Shown piece after piece: positions 58,601 to 64,000 of a stretch of DNA of 64,000 bases. A program made the translations under genes and the position numbers. Under the pieces are notes generated by a model. That model ran no database searches. It was not told the DNA's origin and was given only the letters and a program-made list of their open reading frames with translations. Positions within the stretch are counted from its first letter, which is position 1, and every line of letters starts with the position of its first letter. Origin of the DNA: Trochalopteron elliotii (lineage: Eukaryota > Chordata > Aves > Passeriformes > Leiothrichidae). Location of the stretch: NCBI GenBank assembly GCA_024734555.1, contig JANPWX010000614.1, positions 476,148-540,147 of the forward strand, given 5' to 3'.

Positions 58601-61600
58601 TCTTTGGTTTTCCTACAGGTGTACAAAAAATGAGGAATTTGGTTTGAATGGCTTTGGTTTTGAGAATAAAACACAATGTAAACTACTTAATTGAAACAGG
58701 TTCCTTGTGACAGCTGATACATTTTACATTTTCTCCCTTATGGTGTTGTTCTCATGCAGCTTAGGAGAGCAGGGGAATTGTGCTGTGGTCACTCAGTGAC
58801 TCTCTGGATTTATTTCTGAGGCTGTACTTTCTCTCTTTGTAGCCTGTGAAGGACAGTGATCCACACTTTCATCACTTCCTGTTGAGCCAGACAGAGAAGG
58901 TAAGGATTTGGCAGGCAGGATCATGCTGCTGGGTAGCTTGGAATCCTGCTGTTTACTGGAACTGAACACAAGGAGTATGCATAAAGAGCTCCAGAGTCCT
59001 GTTCTTTATGGGCTAGTAATTAGATTACTTGAAGTACATCCAAGCCTTAAGATTTAGAGGGATTTAGCATTAAGTACAGTGAATAGTTGTAAGTAATTCA
59101 AAATTATCTAGCATTGGTTTTTGACAGATCTGATGTAAAAAATGGTGTAGAATGAGCAGGATGGACAGGAAAGCTTTTTTTGTGTTCAAAAATCCTGTTG
59201 TCTGGTTGTTTTTGATGATTGCCTTATCAGTTTCTTCATCTGGATAGGCTTGTCAATTCACCGAATGTTGCAGGAAAACGTCCAGGACCAGGAAAAGCTC
59301 TGTGTAAAATACAGCAAGTTTATCTCCCAAGAGTCAGAAGCCTCGCAGGATTTTATATTCAGCAGTGAACATCAGGAGGAAAAGGAGAGATCAAATTAAG
59401 CATAAAAGGATTTATATCTCGCTGAGGATTTGGGCAGAGCCAGAAGGATTAAGAGCTGCTAACAGTTTTATCTAGAGAAGTTCAGAGTCAGCAGCATGGG
59501 GAGGAACAGCCTTTACCTTAGCATTTGCAGAAAGCCACATGCCTCCTCATATTAACCAGAAGGTTTTGGTTCAAAGCTGCAGAGACATAGTGAGTGTAGA
59601 TGTGAGGCTTCATGGCAGGCTTCAGAGAGCTAAATGTAGGAGTAGAAATCCAGGCCTGGATTCTGGTGCCTCCAGAGGAGCCTGTTGTAGGAACTACAGA
59701 AGGGAGTTTGCAGTGCCTCTGTTAGAAGACAGGCTGCACTGCTGGGGCAGGGTGGCAAAGAATGATCTTAATATGTTGCAATATATTTTAGGTTTTATTT
59801 TCTCCCCTTGAGGGAAGCCCCAGAGTTGTCCTGCTTTGAAGCTGGTGGTGGGTGGGTGAGGTGCCTGTTTCTGTGGGACAAGGATATGGTCTGTTTGCTT
59901 GGCAGAGTAAATTACCACTGTCCTTTCCCCTGAATGCTTTGTCTTCTCCATACAGCCAGCTGTCTGCTATCAAGCCATCACAAAGAAGCTGAAGGTTTGT
60001 GAAGAGGTAAAGCAAATCTTCATTCTGATGAATTTTTATTGTTATGAGGCCTTGCAGTTTTTCCGGAGCTGTGCATTATATTGTTTCTATTATTATTTTT
60101 CCCCTCTCTCTTCCCCACCCTCATCCCCCTGCCCCATTCCCTCAGGAGACAGGATCCACCTCCATCCAGGCAGCAGACAGTACAGCAGTCAATGGCAGCA
60201 TCACTCCTACAGACAAAAAGTAAGATCTCCAATACACTTGAGCCATTTCCTTCTCAGCGCACACATGCAGCCACTCTCCAGCTTGTCATTGAGAATGAGT
60301 AAACCTAACGTTTCCCTTTAACTGCACATTCCCTCTGTCCTTGTGTGAAACTGTTTTGGGATGCAAAGTGGGGAGGGAGGCATCTAAAAACAAAGGCGGC
60401 TGTACAATACAAAATTCTCAGTAAGTTCTGTCCTGGTTATACATCTGCAATTTAGAGTGTTTCTGCAGTTGCCCTTTTCAGTAGGTCTCACTTCAGGATG
60501 TTAGCAGCAGTATTCCTGGGCGTCCTGTGAGGTAGGGAGATAAAAGGGGATTTGTCTCCAGTGGTGCCTGGCTGTTGACCGGGGTTGTTTAATTGCTCTC
60601 CTAAGCGTGCAGAAGACAAGAGGAAGAGGGAAGTGTGTTCCCCCATCACAAGAGCATTGCTGTGTAGCATGTGAGCTTTCTGGTTTCTCTCTCCTAACAC
60701 CCCCATTCTCCTTTTTAGAGTGAGAGAAGCCTAACTTCAGCTTCCTGTTTTGCTCTGTAACTTCTGCTCTATTCAAATTGAGTTCAGGCCATTCTTGCTG
60801 TTTGCTGTTGGGGCAGTTCACATGGGATGTCAGGTCTCACCTGTACTGTAGGGGAGCAAAAATAACAATGAAGCTGTTCAGATAAGAGTCTCTCAGGAAA
60901 GTGTGTCTCAGAGGTGGGTTGGGAAGGAAGGAGTATCTCTGCTGGTTTAGAGACTTGAAAATAGATAGACCTTATTTGGGTCATGTAAGGAGCCTGTAGT
61001 GATTTGCTCTGCCCTGTCTAAATTAGTTTGCTTGGAGAAAAGGCAGTATGGTTAGCTTGGAAAGGACAGGTGGCTTGTGAAAGCCACAGTGCAGCTGTAA
61101 TGTGGCTAATTCTGCAGAATTAACTGGATTTCACTGTACCTGAAACTTGCCAGGTTTTGCCAGGTACACTTTGTGGTGAAGTTAGCTTGGATATAACCGA
61201 ATGCTTCAGAATCTCTCTGAAAACTGGGGGGTTTGTGGGAAGCTGCATGATGGATAAAAGGGTTCTTGCAGGAATATCTGCAGAGGAGTTCCTGTTGCCA
61301 CTGATTGTAGGGACTTGGTGGTATACTGTCTTTTTTTTGGAATGGAGGGAGCAAAACTCTTTCCAGTTTGTGGGAGGAAGGGAAGGCTGTTTTCTGCAAC
61401 TGATGGTGACCTGTAGTGGCCTAATACTTCCTTTCTTCCTGTGTCTGAAATGGCAGCTGGAGGGCAGGGACTAGTACTTTGGTCTTGGCATGATGCTTAG
61501 CCCAGTAGTCTTTGCTAGGCTTTATTAAAACTAAGATACTAATGTATTGTTCAGTTATACAAGCAAGCATTGTATGTGTGACTTAGTTTTAATGTCAGAA

Positions 61601-63775
61601 GATTAATTAGAGAAACACCTGCTCATTTCTAAATGTTCCCTTTAACTTCGGTAAGGCAATGACTGTCAACAGAAAGCACACAAACAGCAATTTTAGTAAA
61701 CAAAAAACCACACACAAACAAACCACCCCAAACAAACAAAAAGAACCCAGACCATCCAAACCTTTAATATTTAGGTGATCTCAAATAGGCTAAAGACTTT
61801 CTTCAGGAAATTGTTAGGGGTGCTTGGCCAGCAAAATAAATTCCTGCTTGCTTTTAAAGCTCTGTATTTGCCCATTGTCGCTGTGGCTGCAGTGGAACAT
61901 GTTTGTTTGGGTATTTTTTTGTGCTGGCGTCTAGTTTGTTCTTCCTGATTTCCAGCACCATGAGAAACTGACACTGATTGTTTTCTCTTGCATTAATGTT
62001 TATCTATACCCTCAGGATAGGATTTCTGGGCCTCGGTCTGATGGGAAGTGGCATTGTCTCCAACTTGCTGAAGATGGGTCACACTGTCACTGTCTGGAAC
62101 CGGACTGCTGAGAAGGTAGGCACGTGCTTAAACTTCTCCTAAACATTCAGTTACCCCCTGTATCTCATGGAATCATCTGTCAGTGGTGCCTGAGAGAGGA
62201 TGCCAAGGAAACACAAGGATACACTTGTCACCTTGTTCTATCCTGTTTCCTAGGTGCTTGTTGGTGGGCACACGTGACTTGGTGCAGTTGTGGTCTGTTC
62301 TAGTGTGGTCACTCTTACGTCAGCAGTCCCACCCCACTGCCTTTTTGTGTGAGAGGAGAGAGTTGTTAGAAAAATTACACCCTTGTATAGATATGTGTTG
62401 AAGAATGGAGTATAACATGCCTCTGAAAATACTGCTGATGTGAATAGCCATGTCAGTGCATTGTGCCTAGAAGGCCAGGTGCAGGGAGTTATCTCTAGAG
62501 GTTGAGGTGTGGTAAGATGCACTGCTTAGCTGCAGGTTAGTCTACATCTGTTGTCCAATCATGTGGTAACAAGCGTTTTGTCAAAGAGCTGCTGTATCAT
62601 GAGACCAGGATGGAGAAGGGCTTTATAGGAGTATTCAAAATGAAAATGGAGCTCATATTGCATTGCACTTACATAATAGACAGTGTTACTCTTTGTAGTG
62701 GATAAGGAAAAGTAGGTAGCTGGGGAAGATGTGGTACTTGAAGATGCTGTGAAATACCAAAGCAGGAAGAGCACTGTGGTCGCTTTGTTAAAAGGGGATT
62801 GAATTTTTTTTTTTTTCAAGAACAAAACATGGCTGATATGAGGGAATAGGGTGAGAAGGAGCTAAGATTTTGATGCAGCAGCCCTTTGAAACACATCAGT
62901 CTCAGCTGTGCATATTCCTCTTACTATCCAGTAGCACATTTTGCTATGTCCTTTTACCAATCCCTAAATCTCCCTTTTTTCCCCTAATAATTTCTTGTCA
63001 AACCCACAACATTCTGACCGTTTCACCTAAGAGTTTTTTGTTTGTTTGTGTCTTTCTTTCAAAGTTCTTCACCTGCTTTTCAGAAAAGCTGCAAAAGAGT
63101 CCCGTGCATGTGTGTGTTTGTAGACAAAGCAACAGAAGGAGACAAAGTTGCTGTGTAATTAACATGCCAAACTGCTTTGGAGTTGTGTCCAGCAGTGGAG
63201 TTTTTTTACAGCAAAATGTAAAGAATCCATTTGCTCTGTATTTAATGTCTTGCCTTTGGACTTGTGCCTTTTGCAGTGTGATTTGTTCATCCAGGAGGGT
63301 GCACGGCTGGGAAGAACCCCTGCTGAAGTGGTCTCCACCTGTGACATCACGTTTGCCTGTGTATCAGATCCAAAAGCCGCAAAGGATGTAAGGATTAACT
63401 CTTATTTTACCTCCGCTGGTTAGACTACAAGGTGGGAGTCACTGAATGCCAGTTCTGATTCCTGCTGTAGCCTGAGTCATTGTATGTCCTCAGTAGTGCA
63501 GCTGTGTAAAAATAAATGTCCCAACAAAAATTAAGCATTTCAAGTCTTTGAGGGCAGGTTCGGATAACCCTCTGGGGGTGTAGTACTGCAATGCCAGGCC
63601 CCGCTGGACTCCTGCAGCACTGGGGTTTGTGTGCAGACACCCTATTGCTTTACCGCTCTTCTGTTCTCCACAGCTGGTGCTTGGTCCAAGTGGCGTGTTG
63701 CAGGGGATTCGCCCAGGGAAGTGTTACGTAGATATGTCCACCGTGGATGCAGATACAGTCACAGAGCTGGCCCAG
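43583..63775 (+). CDS. GLYR1: GLYR1 (NPAC/NP60), 5' part, 12 in-window coding exons
   Basis: GLYR1 is a nuclear protein of transcribed chromatin. It reads H3K36-methylated nucleosomes with its PWWP domain, helps Pol II pass nucleosomes, and is the cofactor of the H3K4 demethylase KDM1B (LSD2). Exons: 43583-43620, 45639-45675, 46619-46698, 53913-54051, 54621-54863, 57874-57960, 58843-58899, 59956-60006, 60146-60219, 62016-62115, 63277-63387 and 63674-63775, giving 373 codons in unbroken phase. Order seen: PWWP (about residues 8-70), Lys/Ser-rich linker, AT-hook RKRGRPPK, the [14 protein letters not shown] segment that docks on KDM1B, then a Rossmann NAD-binding fold beginning [16 protein letters not shown]. 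In this family the dehydrogenase catalytic Lys is replaced and the domain acts structurally; that residue lies past the window. No other vertebrate protein combines these domains. Confidence 0.98.
44397..44414. repeat. Perfect 18-nt palindrome
   Basis: ATAAATGCATGCATTTAT equals its own reverse complement. It lies in GLYR1 intron 1 and contains ATGCAT cores related to POU-factor sites. Confidence 0.9.
45639..45675 (+). CDS. GLYR1: GLYR1 exon 2
   Basis: This 37-nt exon reads [12 protein letters not shown], which includes the PPWP signature that names the PWWP fold. The acceptor is ttttttctctag and the donor gtgagg. Confidence 0.97.
46619..46698 (+). CDS. GLYR1: GLYR1 exon 3
   Basis: This 80-nt exon reads [20 protein letters not shown] to FFGTED and a split His before gtatgt. 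It forms PWWP beta strands and the aromatic-cage side. The next intron is the largest in the gene (7,214 bp) and shows only a possible cryptic exon at 48538-48734. Confidence 0.97.
48538..48734 (+). other. Candidate cryptic or poison exon in GLYR1 intron 3
   Basis: A 197-nt stretch lies between a good acceptor (pyrimidine-rich, ending ttatgctgtag) and a donor-like gtaggc. One + frame is open across all of it, including [20 protein letters not shown]. That is not the frame GLYR1 would use, which meets TAA within about 20 codons. Inclusion would therefore truncate GLYR1. It may simply be a chance frame. Confidence 0.2.
53913..54051 (+). CDS. GLYR1: GLYR1 exon 4
   Basis: This 139-nt exon reads [20 protein letters not shown] to [13 protein letters not shown]. 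It is the C-terminal helix of the PWWP domain and the start of the basic linker. The donor is gtgagt. Confidence 0.97.
54621..54863 (+). CDS. GLYR1: GLYR1 exon 5 (basic linker with AT-hook)
   Basis: This 243-nt exon (81 codons) is rich in Lys, Ser and Glu. It starts [20 protein letters not shown] and ends [13 protein letters not shown], whose RGRP core is an AT-hook that binds the DNA minor groove. The donor is gtttgt. The 3,010-bp intron after it holds one CR1 scrap. Confidence 0.97.
55840..55912 (-). repeat. CR1 3'-tail fragment, minus orientation
   Basis: GAGTCATAGAATATCCTGAT, TTGGAAGGAAC and AAAGATCATCAAGTCCAACT match the reverse complement of a bird CR1 end. It lies in GLYR1 intron 5. 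Confidence 0.85.
57874..57960 (+). CDS. GLYR1: GLYR1 exon 6
   Basis: This 87-nt exon reads [20 protein letters not shown] then FKWPPSVSE. It is a phase-symmetrical linker exon, conserved at its start and variable at its end. The donor is gtgaga. Confidence 0.96.
58843..58899 (+). CDS. GLYR1: GLYR1 exon 7 (KDM1B-docking segment)
   Basis: This 57-nt exon is exactly 19 codons, [19 protein letters not shown]. The [11 protein letters not shown] stretch is the short peptide reported to bind KDM1B and stimulate demethylation. Because the exon is phase-0 symmetrical, skipping it would remove only this interaction. Confidence 0.96.
59956..60006 (+). CDS. GLYR1: GLYR1 exon 8
   Basis: This 51-nt exon reads [17 protein letters not shown], with acceptor ctccatacag and donor gtaaag. 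It is linker sequence. The next intron is only 139 bp. Confidence 0.95.
60146..60219 (+). CDS. GLYR1: GLYR1 exon 9
   Basis: This 74-nt exon reads [20 protein letters not shown] then PTDK and a split Lys before gtaaga. It is the end of the linker before the dehydrogenase-like domain. Confidence 0.96.
61692..61745 (+). repeat. A/C-rich simple repeat
   Basis: A run of CAAA, CACA and AAAC units in GLYR1 intron 9, with no longer period. Confidence 0.8.
62016..62115 (+). CDS. GLYR1: GLYR1 exon 10 (Rossmann NAD-binding motif)
   Basis: This 100-nt exon reads [20 protein letters not shown] to [19 protein letters not shown] is the dinucleotide-binding loop, and VWNRT is the second strand with the Asn-Arg pair that selects NADP-like ligands in this superfamily. 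Confidence 0.98.
63277..63387 (+). CDS. GLYR1: GLYR1 exon 11
   Basis: This 111-nt exon (37 codons) reads [20 protein letters not shown] to [12 protein letters not shown]. It continues the Rossmann fold. The acceptor is ccttttgcag and the donor gtaagg. Confidence 0.98.
63674..63775 (+). CDS. GLYR1: GLYR1 exon 12, last exon in the window
   Basis: This 102-nt exon reads [20 protein letters not shown] to [13 protein letters not shown] before gtaatt. The remaining exons, encoding the helical C-terminal domain and tetramer interface, lie past position 64,000. The last 225 bases are intron with nothing recognised. Confidence 0.98.
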
Positions 63776-64000
63776 GTAATTGCTGAACAGAGCCTCTTGA
63801 CAGCAGCAGCTGTTCATTCAGCAGCAGTTCTGCAGTTTGTGTTGCGTCAGGCACTTTATTACCTGTTGGCAATTAAGCTGCTTCTAGAGGTCTTCGGCCT
63901 TCTTTTGGGAGAGTCTTGAGTTCCAGGCAAACAAGACAAAATAACATGTCAAATCTTGAGCAGTAAATAATGTTGGATGAGATGTTCCCTGGTGATACCA

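Overview
The window is vertebrate nuclear DNA, most likely from a bird (another sauropsid is possible). The genes are split into short exons with GT-AG introns. The proteins are vertebrate orthologues, several introns carry 3'-end fragments of CR1 LINEs ending in the typical ATTCTGTG-like tail, and the introns are compact. No prokaryotic, plasmid, phage or CRISPR features are present, and no tRNA or rRNA gene was recognised. Nearly all long ORFs in the window are chance frames. The real coding sequence is 42 short exons, which I placed by reading splice sites, phases and protein similarity.

Positions 1 to about 36,810 (+) hold the 3' three quarters of MAPK8IP3 (JIP3), the JNK scaffold and kinesin-1/dynein adaptor of axonal transport. 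I place 26 coding exons from 1273 to the stop codon at 34038-34040, all in consistent phase (994 residues plus stop). They are followed by a ~2.75 kb 3' UTR with an AATAAA at 36787. The exons for the RH1 domain and first coiled coil lie upstream of the window. The gene shows several splice choices: two tandem frame-preserving microexons (12 and 18 nt), an alternative donor adding 27 nt, a 39-nt cassette exon, and a candidate alternative exon with a stop codon.

Positions 36,811 to about 39,380 are intergenic, and I recognised nothing in them. MRPS34 (minus strand, three coding exons, 41360 to 39772) encodes a small-subunit mitochondrial ribosomal protein and is convergent with MAPK8IP3. Upstream of it is a 188-base N gap flanked by a perfect 189-bp inverted repeat. 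A 10-bp match on either side of one arm plus the gap suggests a false inverted duplication made during assembly.

Positions 43,440-64,000 (+) hold the 5' two thirds of GLYR1 (NPAC/NP60), a nucleosome-associated cofactor of the histone demethylase KDM1B. It has a GC-rich promoter with twin CACGTGAC boxes, a CCAAT box and a YY1-type motif over the start codon. Twelve coding exons cover the PWWP domain, the basic AT-hook region, the KDM1B-binding segment and the start of the beta-hydroxyacid-dehydrogenase-like domain. The last exons lie beyond the window. The three genes share no pathway; they are simply neighbours. MAPK8IP3-MRPS34 linkage matches human 16p13.3, whereas GLYR1 is several Mb away in human, so a rearrangement boundary lies between MRPS34 and GLYR1, near the gap.
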